Shown here: in pieces, positions 22,830 to 34,849 of the stretch
Numbering within the stretch: position 1 is the stretch's first letter
Layout of the letters: every line of letters starts with the position of its first letter
Assembly: GCF_963924675.1 (NCBI RefSeq)
Contig: NC_089227.1
Span: 49,470,080-49,534,079 of the forward strand
Direction: 5' to 3'
DNA length: 64,000 bases
DNA from: Phocoena phocoena
Lineage: Eukaryota > Chordata > Mammalia > Artiodactyla > Phocoenidae
Made by a program: the position numbers and the translations under genes
The notes under the pieces: model-generated
What the model was told of the DNA's origin: nothing
Database searches by the model: none
The model's input: only the letters and a program-made list of their open reading frames with translations

Positions 22830-24362
22830 GACTTGGATGCCTGTTTCTTTTCCCAGATTAGGGAAGTTTTCAGCTACTATCACTTCAAATAAGTTTTCTG
22901 CCCCCTTTTCTGTCTCTCTCCTTCTGGAACTCCTATAATGCTTGATGTTATTCTAGAGATCTCTTAAACTGTCCTCATTTTTTAAAATTCTTTTTTCTTT
23001 TTTTTTTTGTTCAACCTGGGTGATTTCCACTATCTATAAGTCTTCCAGTTCACTGATCCACTTCTCTGTATCACCTAATCTACAGTTGGTTGCTTATAGG
23101 TGTTTTTTTGTTTTTTTCTGTATTCTTCAGTTTAGATTTTCTTCATATTTTCTAATTCTGTTAAAATTCTCAGTGTGTTCATCCAGTCTCCTCCCAAGTT
23201 CATTGAGCATCTTTATGATCATTACCTTGAACTCTTTGTCGGATAGTTTGCTTATCTCCACTTCTCTCAGTTATTCTTCTGGGGTTTTATGTTGCTTCTT
23301 CATTTGGAACATACTCATTTGTCTTCTCATTTTGCCTAATTCTCAGTGTTCATTTATATGTACTAGGTAGTTCAGTTACATTTCCTGATCTTGGAGAAGT
23401 GATCTTTTGTAAGAGACATCCTATGGGGCCCAGCAGCACACTCCCCCTCTGGTCACCAGAGCTATATGCTCTAGGAGTGCTGTGCCCCCTATGTGGGCTG
23501 CATGGGCTCTTCAGTGTGATAGAGACAACTATTGTGGGCACGCTGAGGGCAGGTCTGGTCCCTGGCCCGGTGGTCTGTGAGGTCCCGCCTTGTGCAGTGG
23601 CTGTGGGCCCACTGGAGGGCAGGGTAGGCTTTCGGTGCATTCTGCTGTGCAACCGGGTAGCGTGCAGCTACTTTGGGCAGCTGGTGAGTGGGGCAAGTCC
23701 CCAGCCCCTATAGGATAGAGGGAGGATTCCAAAATGGTGCTTGCCATCGCAGGTGTCATCACGGTAGAACGAGCTCTCACAAATGGCTGCCACCAGTGAT
23801 TCTGTCCCCCACAGGAATCCTACTTACTTCCTGCCTCTCTGGAAGTTTCTCCAGGATCAACATGTGGGTCTGACCCAGGTTACTTTCAAACTACTGCTGC
23901 TGTGCTAGGACTCAGAGCATGTGAGATTTTGTGCGTGCCCTTTAAGAATGGAGTCTTTGTTTCCTACAGCCCTCAGCTCTCCCAAACATAAGCCCCACTG
24001 TTTTTCAAAACCAGACATTCTGGGAGCTCATCTTCCCAGTTCAGGACCCCTGAGATGGGGAACCCACTGTAGAGCTTGGACCCCCACTCCTTGGGGAGGG
24101 CCTTTGTGATTGTGGTATTCCACCTGTTGTGGGTCACTTACTTGGGGATGTGAGTCCTGACTATATCCCATCTCGGCCCCTCCTACTCCTCTTGTTATGA
24201 CTCCTTCTTTATATCTTTAGTTGTTTAGTTGTGGAAAATAGTTTCTGCCAGTATTCATGTTGTTCTCATTGTTAGTTTCTCTGTAAGTAGTTGTAATTTT
24301 GGTGTACCTGTGAGAGGAGGTGATTTAGGGTCTTCCTACTCTGCCATCTTGGGGAAGGTCTT
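22830..24362 (-). mobile_element. L1 5' portion (5' UTR and start of ORF1), reverse strand
   Basis: Read on the minus strand, the 5' end is near 24360, where 'ctgccatcttgg' is the complement of the L1 start 'ccaagatggcag'. A GC-richer 5' UTR follows to about 23370, then decayed ORF1 sequence encoding the coiled-coil region (complement of 'tttgtcggatagtttgctta'). ORF2 is missing. The several overlapping open frames at 23350-23873 are 5' UTR artefacts. Confidence 0.8.
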
Positions 24363-24884
24363 GAAATAATTTTAAATAAATAAAATAACTTTTTTAGTTA
24401 TTAGGTTATAAATGTAGAAATGTTATTTAAAAATACTAGTGTATATATCCATACAAAACCAAACACTGTTTTTTTGCCCAGTCCTGGTTGTCTAATCTGT
24501 AATGTGAGAGGGATGACCAAAAAAGCTCTTTAATTTCCTTAAATTCCATGACTTATCATTTTATTAATTACTACAAAACCTATACCTGCTTAGCAGACAT
24601 ATTGAAAGGTCAAAAATTTTTAACCAAGCTGCTGCCTTTGCTAAAATAACTGAAAGAGAAGCTAGTCATAAAGGGTTTGTTTTCTCATCTAAGAACTCAG
24701 CATGGCACCTCACTTGTACTCTTATGATTTTTATGCAGTACTACTTAGTGTAAGCACCAATAAGTAATTACACACAGTGTACTGTGATGTCAGTGAACTG
24801 TCCACAATTTTCCCAGTCATTATTTTTGAATTTTTTTCTTTTTCAAGTTATATGTTTAAAGGAAGGGAAGAAGAAACCAGCCTA
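24363..24884. other. Intergenic, nothing recognised
   Basis: AT-rich sequence with no gene or repeat that I can name. Confidence 0.6.
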
Positions 24885-25560
24885 AACACCAATCCACAGA
24901 GTATCAGTTAAATACTAGTTACATTGAGTTAGGACACTATGTAGCTATTAAAAAGTAAGCGATAATAGCATGAGGGAAAATTCTGCACATATTATTAGCT
25001 GCAAAACAATATGTCACAGGTCAGTTTTATGGTATGATTCCTTATGTAGATAAAACATTTTATATAAAGAAAATATTCAGGGCTTCCCTGGTGGCGCTGT
25101 GGTTAAGAATCCACCTGCCAATGCAGGGTACAATGGGTTCGATCCCTGATCTGGGAGGACCCCATATGCCACGGAGCAACTAAGCACGTGAGCCATAACA
25201 ACTGAGCCTGCGCTCTAGAGTCTGTGAGCCACAACTACTGAGCCCACCTGTCACAACTACTGAAGCCCGTGTGCCTAGAGCCTGTGCTTCGGAACAAGAG
25301 AAGCCACGACAATGAGAAGCCCGCGCACTGCAGCGAAGAGCAGCCCCTGCTCACCACAACTGGAGAGAGCCCGCACACAGCAACGAAGATCCAAAACAGC
25401 CAAAAATAAAAACAAACAATTAATTAATTTTTTTAAAAAAGAAAATATTTCAATAAGAAATATACTGAAGTGTCAATGGTAGCAACCCCTGGAAAGAAGA
25501 AAAGAGTAGTGGGTAGAAAGGCTTGCATTTTTTCTTTTTCACTTTACAGAAATGTGTACT
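24885..25560 (+). mobile_element. Old L1 3' end split by a SINE
   Basis: Left part: 'ggacactatgtagctattaa' with 'gataatagcatgaggg' is the degenerate L1 3' motif. Right part after the SINE: 'caatggtagcaacccctgga' with 'actttacagaaatgtgtact'. The SINE at 25081-25440 interrupts it. Confidence 0.6.
25081..25440 (+). mobile_element. CHR-type SINE, long form
   Basis: It begins 'ggcttccctggtggcgct', has the B-box-like 'gggttcgatccc' and repeated 'cacaactactgaagcc' units, and an A-rich tail. The flank 'aaagaaaatatt' is present on both sides, giving a target-site duplication inside the older L1. Confidence 0.9.
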
Positions 25561-26246
25561 GCTTGATATATGTTTACAATTTTAAAAAGGCAAAAACATT
25601 TAATAAGGAGAACCTAACATTTTAATCACACATCTGCCTGAAATTCCATTTGTTTGACAGTGTTCTATCCTCTTCATTTACACTCTTTCTTTCTTTTCAT
25701 TTTCCTTGTCCCTTTCCTCCTGATGTTGCTTCTTTTTTTCTGCTTTCATTTCTCCTTGTTGCATTTCATGTCCTTCTGCCTTTAATTTCCTTTCTCCCTT
25801 CCCCCAAGCTGGATCCCTAAAAGGTAAAAATCAGAGAGTGTGAACAGGTGACATTTGTAATGGGGAGTGGCTCTGAGCATGGCCCAGGGCTCCCCAAATA
25901 GAGGATTTTGGACTAACTGTGTGATTCTGGCCACTTGTGAAAAACTGTGGCCAAGATGGAAGGACATCAAGGTTCAGAGCCTGGCAACGGAGATATTTAA
26001 AACATAATTCTATTGATGAAACCTAGAACTTTCTTTATCAGAGTATGTAGATTTGACTGTAATGGCCTGCCCGCTTCTCCAGCTAGGTTGTAAAAGAAAG
26101 AAGAGGGGTGAAACCTGGAGTGAAGGAGCCTCATCACCAAAAACAGACAGAGCTGTTTGTTACCATGGCAACTTCCAGGTTAGAGTGGTGAGTGAAAGAT
26201 ATTACATATTTGGCGTCTTGCTTCTTATGGCTAAAAGTCTATGTCA

Positions 26247-26279
26247 TTGAATTGAATTGAACTGAATTGAAATTGAATA
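26247..26279 (+). repeat. (AATTG)n minisatellite-like run
   Basis: The pentamer gaatt/aattg is repeated about six times with one C interruption. Confidence 0.85.
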
Positions 26280-26404
26280 CGTTGCTTTGGAACACAAAAG
26301 ACTAACCCGAGGCAGAGGCCTTTCATGGATTCCCTTAATTTATTGTTCAATGTATTGTGCAATATATACCAACCTCTGCCGGGCGTTTAAAATATATTCT
26401 CCTT

Positions 26405-26490
26405 ATCTCTCAGAATAATTATGTAAAGCACTATCCCTACTTTATAGATGAAGAAACTGAGGTTCAGAGAAGTTGGGTCATCTCTACAAT
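26405..26490 (-). mobile_element. MIR fragment
   Basis: The phrase 'tttatagatgaagaaactga' followed by 'ggttcagagaagttggg' is the reverse of the MIR core region. Confidence 0.7.
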
Positions 26491-26799
26491 GTCATCAACT
26501 AATGAGTAAATGTCTGTGTCACCTCTAGCTACCTCCTGGCCCAGTCCAGCAAAGACTGCTTTGTGAAATTATACGGAAGGCTTCATGAAGCCATGTGTTT
26601 ACTTACAATGTCCCCAGCTAATGCCTCTAAGTGCTAAGACAATTTAACTGGAGTTAAATAGCAGTAGAACATAGACTATTTAATTTGTTCAGCGTTCAGG
26701 TGGCTTCTCCTTTACAGATAAAAAGTAGAAAAAATGGAGAACTTTTTAAGAAGCAGAATCAACACGCTATAATCAAAAGGAGTATGTATCTCTCAATAT

Positions 26800-26885
26800 G
26801 TGTATATATAATATATACACATATGTACATATAAATATATTTATTTATATATAGAAACATCTGTATACATATTTATATATATTCA
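26800..26885. repeat. TATA/TATG low-complexity block
   Basis: Alternating ta, tg and ac dinucleotides and 'atatatttat' words fill about 85 bases. Confidence 0.8.
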
Positions 26886-27067
26886 GGCAACGTTTCCATT
26901 TCCAAACTTCTTTATCTGCAGAGATAAAGATAAGGTAATGGTCCTGACATTTCTAGAATTGGGTACCCAGAATTTCAACTCATATCTCTGATACCAAGCT
27001 GCTCCCAGAGTGTTGTTAGTGTAACTTTTATTTATATAAAAACAAGAAGGTCCAGATGAAGGCAGGG

Positions 27068-27068
<1 letters not shown>

Positions 27069-27118
<50 letters not shown>

Positions 27119-27139
27119 CTGTGTCTGTGTGTCTGTGTT
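27069..27139 (+). repeat. (GT)n microsatellite
   Basis: About 24 uninterrupted GT units are followed by imperfect gtct/gtgt repeats. Confidence 0.95.
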
Positions 27140-28850
27140 TAAGGTGGCTCTGAAAGTTCTCTGAATTAGTGGGTACTTGTTTAAACTAGTGTAAGCTAGT
27201 TTTAATGAGTAGACTCAATTCTCATATCCTCTGCATCTGATGCATTTTTATTGTGAGCGACAAATAGTAAGGTTAGCATTTTGTGGCATATCTTTGTAAA
27301 GGCACTAAGATATATGTTTCCCACCACTTCTCTCCCCTTCCTATCTCCCAACCATAAATTGGGGGTAATGAAAACATTTTCTACTGTCATTGCTGAAGGG
27401 GGTTACAGAGGGAAAGCCAACTCCCAGATTTTCATTTCAAGCTAAGTCAAGGCAAGCAGTACTTAATGTATGTATGTTTCATCTGGATCAACAGGGGCCA
27501 CTTGGTCTTCTAAGAAAATCAGGTGCCTGCAAGCCTGTTTGCTTCTCAGTCACTGACCTGTTGAAATGTAGAAGTGCTAAGTAAGAAGTCACACGAACAA
27601 CTCCCACTAACAGTGTAAACAGTGGGCAGTGGGGGCATGCAAAACCATCTCTAGTAGGACGCATCAGTTTGGCATTCGTATATATTTTGTTTAAAACATA
27701 ATTTTCACACTGCAAACTTAGAAAGTCACCATACAGCTTAGCAAATTAAGTATGTCCCATAAATTCACATCCAGATTGTTACAATGTTTATCTTTATGAT
27801 CAGGTCATGGGAGAACTCTTTGCTTTTCTGGCTTATGACTATATGTTTTCTTATTGGAAAACACAAAAGTTATAGAAGCAGAAGAATGAAAGCTTCTGCA
27901 TAAAACAATTGCTGTTTTTACGAATAGCAAATGGCATGGTGAAGTATGCTCCACCGTCTAGAAGAGAAGATAAATGCAAATAGGTCTTGCACTGTTACAC
28001 AGTCTCAAATATGACAGTTAATACTAAAAGTATAAGATTAGAATGTTCAGCCAAGTTGATTTATAGGTAAGTTAAGAACAGGAAGGATTATTTTTCCAGA
28101 ATTGTTTATAGCTTGTCTATGGCTGAGATGTCAATTCAAAATCCCTTCCAACCTGGGATTCTGGAAGCGGTTCCATTCCCTGATCTTTTGGTGCCACCTA
28201 TGGTTCCAAATTAGAAAGTGTTAGATTAAAGTATAAAATCTGTGTATTTTGAACAATAATCTGTTTTTAAATTACCGTATTTATCATTCTATTATGTTTT
28301 GCCATTTGGGTTTGACTAAATGAACGGAATATCTTTCTGGAGGGCAAATTTCCTAATATGCATTAGATTTAAAAATGTTTAGACTCTTTAACCCAGTAAT
28401 CCATGTTTAAGAAATGATGAGGGACAAAGAGACGTGTATAAGAATATTAATTACACTAATATTTAAAATAACTTAATGTTCAAATGATTATAATACATGT
28501 ATGAGTTGGAATATGATGCAACCATTTTAAAAATGTCAAAAAGAGAAAATCACCTTTAGTTGTAATTTCTATAATTTTTTTCTTTATAGAAAGATTTCAG
28601 GACTTTTAGAAACTGTCAAGACCCTAAAGAGATAATAAGCTACAGTATGCAATAGCACACCAAAAATAAAATCCATAACCCACAAGACTAAACAGCTATG
28701 TGCCTAGAAAACGGAATTTATAAATGTGCTGATTGTTGTCTTTTGCATACGCACCAGTCAAGATAAATGAGACAAAGTCCCTACTTTGCAGAGGAAACAG
28801 AAGTCACCAGATGGAAACTCCTTCATTTTTCTAAAATAAAAAATACACAC
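27140..28850. other. Intergenic, mostly unrecognised
   Basis: No gene is recognised. Around 28380-28540 the text 'agtaatccatgtttaagaaatg' (split here at aag) and 'tgatgcaaccattttaaaaa' hints at a very old L1 3' fragment on the + strand. The rest shows nothing. Confidence 0.5.
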
Positions 28851-29965
28851 CTCCCTTGTGCTTCCATCCTGGTCTGCATTTCTCTAATTATCATAGAGGG
28901 AACTAACCTCTTTACCTCTGCTTTGGCATCTACCCCCTGTTGCCTAGTCAATAACTTTACACCATCCATTATCCTTCTCTTCTCTTCTGTATGTTCAGTC
29001 TTTCCTATCACTGGAATGTGTTCCACCAGCTTTAAAATATACTTGTGTCTGATATCCAAACTAATAATAAGAATTCTTCACTCAAACCCACATCCTCTAC
29101 ACCCTCACTTCTGACAACATATACTCCTGTCTCTATCTCTCACTTCACAGTCAAGCTTCTTACTTTCTATATATGTTATTACAATTTTCATACCTCCTGC
29201 TCAGGCTTAAACTCACTCCAGTCTGGGGGTATGTGCCCCCAACACTCTATTAAAACAGCTCTCTGTAAAATCACTAATGACCTCCAGCTTACTAAACATG
29301 GACTTTTTTCGGTATTCTTTGTAGCGTCTCAACAGTAGTCAACACTCTTGATCAGCACTTCCTGAAACACTCACTACTCTTGGCTTCCCCCCACCCACCC
29401 ACTTCTCTAGACATTTCTCTGTTTCTTTCAGTGCTCATCCTCCTCTTCTTGGCCATTGAATATCATAGCTCAGTCTTTGACCCTCTTCTCACTCTTTAAT
29501 CTCTTCCTAGGAAATTCTTTATAGCTATGATTTAAATTACCACCTATATCCAAATGATTCACAAACCCTAATTTCTGGCCCAGTACTTTCTTCTGAGCTC
29601 CAGGAACATGTAAAATATATATATTTCTTCACTTCTTAAAGATCTCTAAGGTATCTCAATCTCTATTTAACCAAAACCTAACTCATGATTTTTCCTTCCA
29701 AACTTACTCTTTCAGTGTCCTCTTTCATCTCTATAAATGGCCCATCACCAATCTTGTTATACACAGCAAATGCCAAAAGTCATCCTTAATGTTTCCCTCT
29801 CCTTCGTCATGAACATTTAATCCATCTCCAAGCTCTGTCACTGCTACTTCCTACCTCTTAAATCCATCTTCTCTCCATCACCACCATAATCGGGGTCACC
29901 ATTATCTCTTGTCTGCATTACTACAATAATGTCTTATTAGTTTTAATAGTCTCAATAGTTTTCTT
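28850..29965 (+). mobile_element. Diverged L2 LINE, sense orientation
   Basis: The stretch is CT-rich with phrases such as 'actctattaaaacagctctc', 'atgacctccagcttac', 'gccaaaagtcatccttaat' and 'attactacaataatgtctta'. These follow the 3' coding region of mammalian L2 (compare consensus phrases 'accttggagtcatccttgac' and 'ctggattattgcaatagc'). The family name is from memory. The coding frame is destroyed, so open frames here (for example 28767-29114) are remnants. Confidence 0.5.
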
Positions 29966-29989
29966 TCTTTTTACCCAACCTGTATACCA

Positions 29990-30895
29990 TTGATTTAATT
30001 TTTTGTCTAAATTCACTAGCTAGTACTTCCATGCAGTTTGAGATAGGAGTGGTAAGGACATCTTTGTCTTGTTCTTGATCTTAGGGGAAAAGCATCCGGT
30101 TTCTTACCATTAAGTGTGGTATTAGCTCTAGGATTTTTGTAGATGTTCTTTATCAAGCAGAGAAATTTCTCCACTACTCCTAGTTTGCTGAGAGTTTTTA
30201 TTATGAATAGGTGTTGGATTTTGCCAATTACCTTTATTCAATTGACAGGATCGTATTGTTTTTTTTTCTCTAGCCCATTGATGTGGTGGATTGCATTAAT
30301 TTTCAAATGTTGAAACAACCTTCCATAACTGAAATATATCTTACTTGGTTGTGATGTATAATTCTTTTCAAAGACTGTTAGATTTTATTTGCTAATACCT
30401 TTTTGAGGATTTTTGCGTCTGTGTTCATGAAAGATATTGGTTTGTAATTTTCCTTTCTTTTGTCTTAGTCTAGTTTTGGTATTAGAGAATTGCTGACCTC
30501 ACAGAGTGAGTCAGGATGTGTTCCCTCAGCTTCTGTTTTCTGGAAAAGATTATACACAACTAGTATTGTTTACTTTGAAAATGTCTGGTAGAAATCACCT
30601 GTGAAACCATCTAGGCATGTCCTTTCTTTTTTAGAAGGTTATTAATTATTGATTTGATATCTTAAAAATATAGGCCTATTCATATTATCTATTTCTCCTT
30701 GTGTGAATTTTAATAATTTGTATATTGCAAGGAATTGGTCTATTTCATCAAAGATACCAAATTTGTGATCATAGGGTTGTTTGTGGTATTCCTCTTTTAT
30801 CTTTTTTAATGTCAGTGGGTTAAGTAGTAATGCCCTCTCTATCATTTCTGTTATTATCCATTTATGTTTTTTCCATTTATTAGTCTGTATTATGG
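29990..30895 (-). mobile_element. Old L1 ORF2 fragment
   Basis: On the minus strand it encodes decayed reverse-transcriptase flanking sequence. The frame 30642-30917 contains FTQGEIDNMNRPI, which aligns with [13 protein letters not shown] in the younger copy at 44.8 kb. The region near 30060-30100 (complement) corresponds to the stretch before the catalytic core. Many stops are present. Confidence 0.75.
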
Positions 30896-31560
30896 GTTGA
30901 ATTGTGCCCCCTCCCAAAATTCATATGTTGAAGTCCTAACTCCTAGTAATTCCTAATACCTAGGAATGTGACCTCTTTGGGAAATAGAGTCATTGCAGAT
31001 GTAATTAGTTATGATTAGGTAATACCAGAGTTGGGTGGGCCTCTAATCCAATGACCGGTGTCCTTGTAAAAAGAACACCATGTGGGGGCTTCCCTGGTGG
31101 CGCAGTGGTTGAGAGTCCGCCTGCTGATGCAGGGGACACGGGTTCGTGACCCGGTCCAGGAAGATCCCACATGACGTGGAGCGGCTGGGCCCGTGAGCCA
31201 TGGCGGCTGAGCCTGCGCATCCGGAGCCTGTGCTCTGTGGCGGGGGAGGCCACAGCAGTGAGAGGCCCAGATACCGCAAAAAAAAAAGAACACCATGTGA
31301 AGATACAGAGACACATACAGGGAAGGCTATGTGAAGACACAAGGGAACACTATGTACAAGCCAAGGAGTGACTTAGGCCACCAGAAGCTAGAAGAGAGGC
31401 ATGAAACAGACTTTCCTTCACAGCCCTCAAAAGAAAACAACTGTCTCAACACCTTGGTTTTCGACTTCTGCCTGCAGAACTGTGAGACAATAAATTTCTT
31501 TTGTTTAAGCCATCCAGTCTGTGGTAATTTCAGTAGCCTTAGAAAATTAATATACTGAGC
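30890..31560 (+). mobile_element. Old interspersed repeat (LTR/MaLR-like?), split by a SINE
   Basis: It begins 'ttgaattgtgccccctccca' then 'aaaattcatatgttgaagtc', and ends 'gaactgtgagacaataaatt' then 'ccatccagtctgtggta'. A relative in the opposite orientation lies at 56023-56460. I know this sequence as a common mammalian repeat but cannot name the family securely. The AATAAA near its end could suggest a former LTR. Confidence 0.6.
31085..31287 (+). mobile_element. CHR-type SINE, short form, with 17-bp TSD
   Basis: Starts 'ggggcttccctggtggcgca' and ends in an A10 tail. The duplicated target aaaaagaacaccatgtg is exact at 31068-31084 and 31283-31299. The short body lacks the repeated 'cacaactactga' units of the long form. 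Confidence 0.95.
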
Positions 31561-32120
31561 TCTGGGAAGGCATGAACTGTAAATTTCAGAGGCTTTAAAT
31601 TCCTCTAATGTTCTTGGTTTTGCATCCTTCTTAAATAGAATCTATATTTTTAAGTTCTTTTAACTATAATCCACTGTGACTAGCCTGGAGCCCTATTGAT
31701 GTGGTGCTAAGGTGGGGGAGAGGGAAAGCATTCTATAATCCTATGATTAAATATCAGTTTTTTAGTGGAACCTTGTCCCTGCGCTGTGACTTTCACAGCT
31801 GTTTCTTAGCTTCTCCCCGCTTAGGTAAGACAGGAAGGGTAGTTGGATAAATGCCATTCCCAGTAGGTGGGGTAAGACTCTGGTAGTCTTCCCCTGGAAA
31901 GCAGGCCTTTGTTGTGAAGAGTGCTGTAGGTTTATTTCAGAATGGTTACTTCTCTCCTCCCCTTGCCAGAGCTGTAAGGCAGAATTTTCTTAGTTCTTCA
32001 CCATGAGTTTCCTGGAGATAAAACCCATCAAAGCGTGGGGGCCCTTCTAAGACTGAAAGTTTCTCATTCTCATGTTAGTTCATGCTCAGCTTCCAACAGT
32101 TCATCAAAATGACCATTTAA
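31561..32120. other. Intergenic, nothing recognised
   Basis: No gene or repeat family identified. Confidence 0.55.
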
Positions 32121-32121
32121 G

Positions 32122-33472
32122 TCATGAAATTAGAACACTCCCTAACACCATACACAAAAATAAACTCAAAATGGATTTGAGACCTAAATGTAAGACTGGA
32201 CACTATAAAATTCTTAGAGGAAAACACAGGAAGAACACTCTTTGACATAAATCACAGAAAGATCCTTTTTGACCTGCTTCCTAGAGAAATGGAAATAAAA
32301 ACAAAAATAAACAAATGGGACCTAATGAAACTTCAAAGCTTTTGCACAGCAAAGGAAACCATAAACAAGACGAAAAGACAACCCTCAGAATGGGAGAAAA
32401 CATTTGCAAATGAAGCAACTGACAAAGGATTAATCTCCAAAATGTACAAGCAGCTCATGCAGCTCAATATCAAAAAAAACAAACAACCCAATCCAAAAAT
32501 GGGCAGAAGACCTAAACTGACATTTCTCCAAAGAAGATACACAGATTGCCAATAAACACATGAAAAGATGCTCAACGTCACTAATCATTAGAGAAATGCA
32601 AATCAAAACTACAATGAGGTATCACCTCACACCAGTTAAAATGGGCATCATCAGAAAATCTACAAACAACAAAAGCTGGAGAGGGTGTGGAGAAAAGGGA
32701 ACCCTCTTGCACTGCTGGTGGGAATGTAAATTGGTATAGCCATTATGGAGAACAGTATGGAGGTTCCTTTAAAAATTAAAAATAGAACTACCATACAACC
32801 CAGCAGTCCCACTACTGGCCATATACCCTGAGAAAACCATAATTCAAAAAGAGACGTACCACAATGTTCATTGCAGCACTATTTACAATAGCCAGGACAT
32901 GGAAGCAACCTAAGTGTCCATCGACAGATGAGTGGATAAAGAAGATGTGGTATATATATACAATGGAATATTACTCAGCCATAAAAAGAAATGAAACTGA
33001 GTTATTTGTAATGCAGTGAATGGACCTAGAGTCTGTCATACAGAATGAAGTAAGTCAGAAAGAGAGAAACAAATACCATATGCTAACACATAAATATGGA
33101 ATCTAAAAACCAAAAATGGTTCTGATGAACCTAGGGGCAGGACAGGAATAAAGACACAAACATAGAGAATGGACTGGAGGACACGGGGAGGGGGTAGGGT
33201 AAGCTGGGACGAAGTGAGAGAGTGGCATGGACATATATACACTACCAAAAGTAAAATAGATAGCTAGTAGGAAGCAGCTGTGTGGCACAGGGAGATCAGC
33301 TTGGTGCTTTGTGACCACCTAGAGGAGTGGGATAAGGAGGGTGGGAGGGAGATGCAAGAGGGAGTGGATATGGGGATATACATATGCATATAGCTGATTC
33401 AATTTGTTATAGAGCAGAAACTAACACAACACTGTAAAGCAATTAAACTCCAATAAAGATGTTTTAAAAAAA
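32122..33472 (+). mobile_element. 5'-truncated L1 (ORF2 end and 3' UTR)
   Basis: It starts within the last part of ORF2 ('gaaattagaacactccctaa') and runs through the ORF2 end, the 3' UTR ('ggaatattactcagccataa') and the signal 'ccaataaagatg' into an A tail at about 33465. The peptide at 32289-32555 ([20 protein letters not shown]) is the C-terminal part of ORF2p. It is a younger-looking copy than the fragments on either side. Confidence 0.92.
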
Positions 33473-33734
33473 AAGACTACAGAATAAAAACTGGTAGCTA
33501 GGGACATAGGTAACATATCTGTTCATTTTTTGCTCTGGTCTTCCCTTCATTGTTCAAAACATTTACCACATTACTTCAGCTGAACTAACTTTCCCTTTCA
33601 TTCCTTGATCCCTCATTTATAGCATTTCCAGTTTGCCTTTATGTGCTCTTTATACCCATTGATGATCTCTCAACTTAGTGCACTGTAGTAAGGATAACGA
33701 ACATCCTTTCAGCTCAGATTCTGTTCTTGCTTTT

Positions 33735-33855
33735 GCCCCATCAGATTGTCAGCTCCTACATGAGGAGAGAGTTTGTCATCTTTGCAGCATATAGAGCACC
33801 CAGCCAAGTGCTTTTCGCTTTTGTAGGTGCTCAATATACATTGGACTGACAAAAC
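33735..33855 (+). mobile_element. L2 3'-end fragment
   Basis: The run 'agattgtcagctcctacatg', 'tttgcagcatatagagcacc' and 'taggtgctcaatatacattg' follows the L2 3' terminus (consensus idea: 'gtaagctccatgagggcagg' ending 'gtaggtgctcaataaat'). Confidence 0.7.
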
Positions 33856-34232
33856 TTAATTTGTAAAATCTGAGTGTTAGAGAAACACTTTTTGCTCCTC
33901 TCTTGTAATAATCTACAACAGAAGGAGCCCCTCACCCCCACCCCCGACCCATGCACTTGTGTGTACACACACACACTTCCAGCACTTCTTCTTACCCTGT
34001 GTTCCCTCCTCTGCATAGGGGTTGTGGCTCACTGATTGAATTCCCCTGGGCCGCCTTTCTGTGGTAATCACACTCCTCTCTCTGCATTTCCTACGATGAG
34101 CTAGTAAGTCAGGCCCCATCTGTTCCTCTTGGTTGTAGTCCTTGTCCATCCACGCTGCTACTTGCTTGGTTTCTTTGCCAGTCCCTCTGTGTCTCCTTCC
34201 TTGAGCATAAGGACTCATGGTCTAGATTTAGG

Positions 34233-34705
34233 GTGAGAGAGGGGATTTTTTAAATTAAAGTACAGTTGATTTACAATGTTTCAGGTGTAAAGCAAAGTGA
34301 TTCAGTTTTATATCTTTCTCAAATTCTTTTCCATTATAGGTTACTACAAGATATTGAATATAGTTGCCTGTGCTGTACACTAGGACCTTGTTGTTTATCC
34401 ATTCTATATATAATAGTTTGCATCTGCTAATACCAAACTCCCAATCCATCCCTCCACCACCCCCTTTCCCCTTTGGTAACCATAAATTTGTTTTCTATGT
34501 CTATGAGTCTGTTTCTCTTTTGTAAATAAGTTCATTTGTATCATCTTTTTAGATTCCATATGTGTGATATCATATGATATTTGTCTTTCTCTTTCTGACT
34601 TACTTCACTCAGTATGAGAATCTCTAGGTCCGTCCATGTTGCTACAAATGGCATTATTTCATTCTTTTTATGGCTGAGTAATATTCCATTGTGTGTATGT
34701 ATGTT

Positions 34706-34787
<82 letters not shown>

Positions 34788-34822
34788 ACCCTCTTTATCC
34801 ATTCATCTGTTGATGGACATCA
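34233..34822 (-). mobile_element. L1 3' UTR, reverse strand
   Basis: The complement of the 3' UTR is seen from 'aaattaaagtacagttgatt' to 'ttcatctgttgatggacatc'. It matches the copy at 18.9-19.8 kb in the opposite orientation. A TA/CA microsatellite interrupts it at 34705-34784. Confidence 0.88.
34705..34784. repeat. Compound (TA)n(CA)n(TA)n microsatellite
   Basis: A TA run, an AC run of about 12 units and a second TA run lie at the L1 3' UTR position that normally reads 'gtggtatatatatacaatgg'. Confidence 0.95.
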
Positions 34823-34849
34823 GATTTATTTTTTTAAACCCAACATAAC

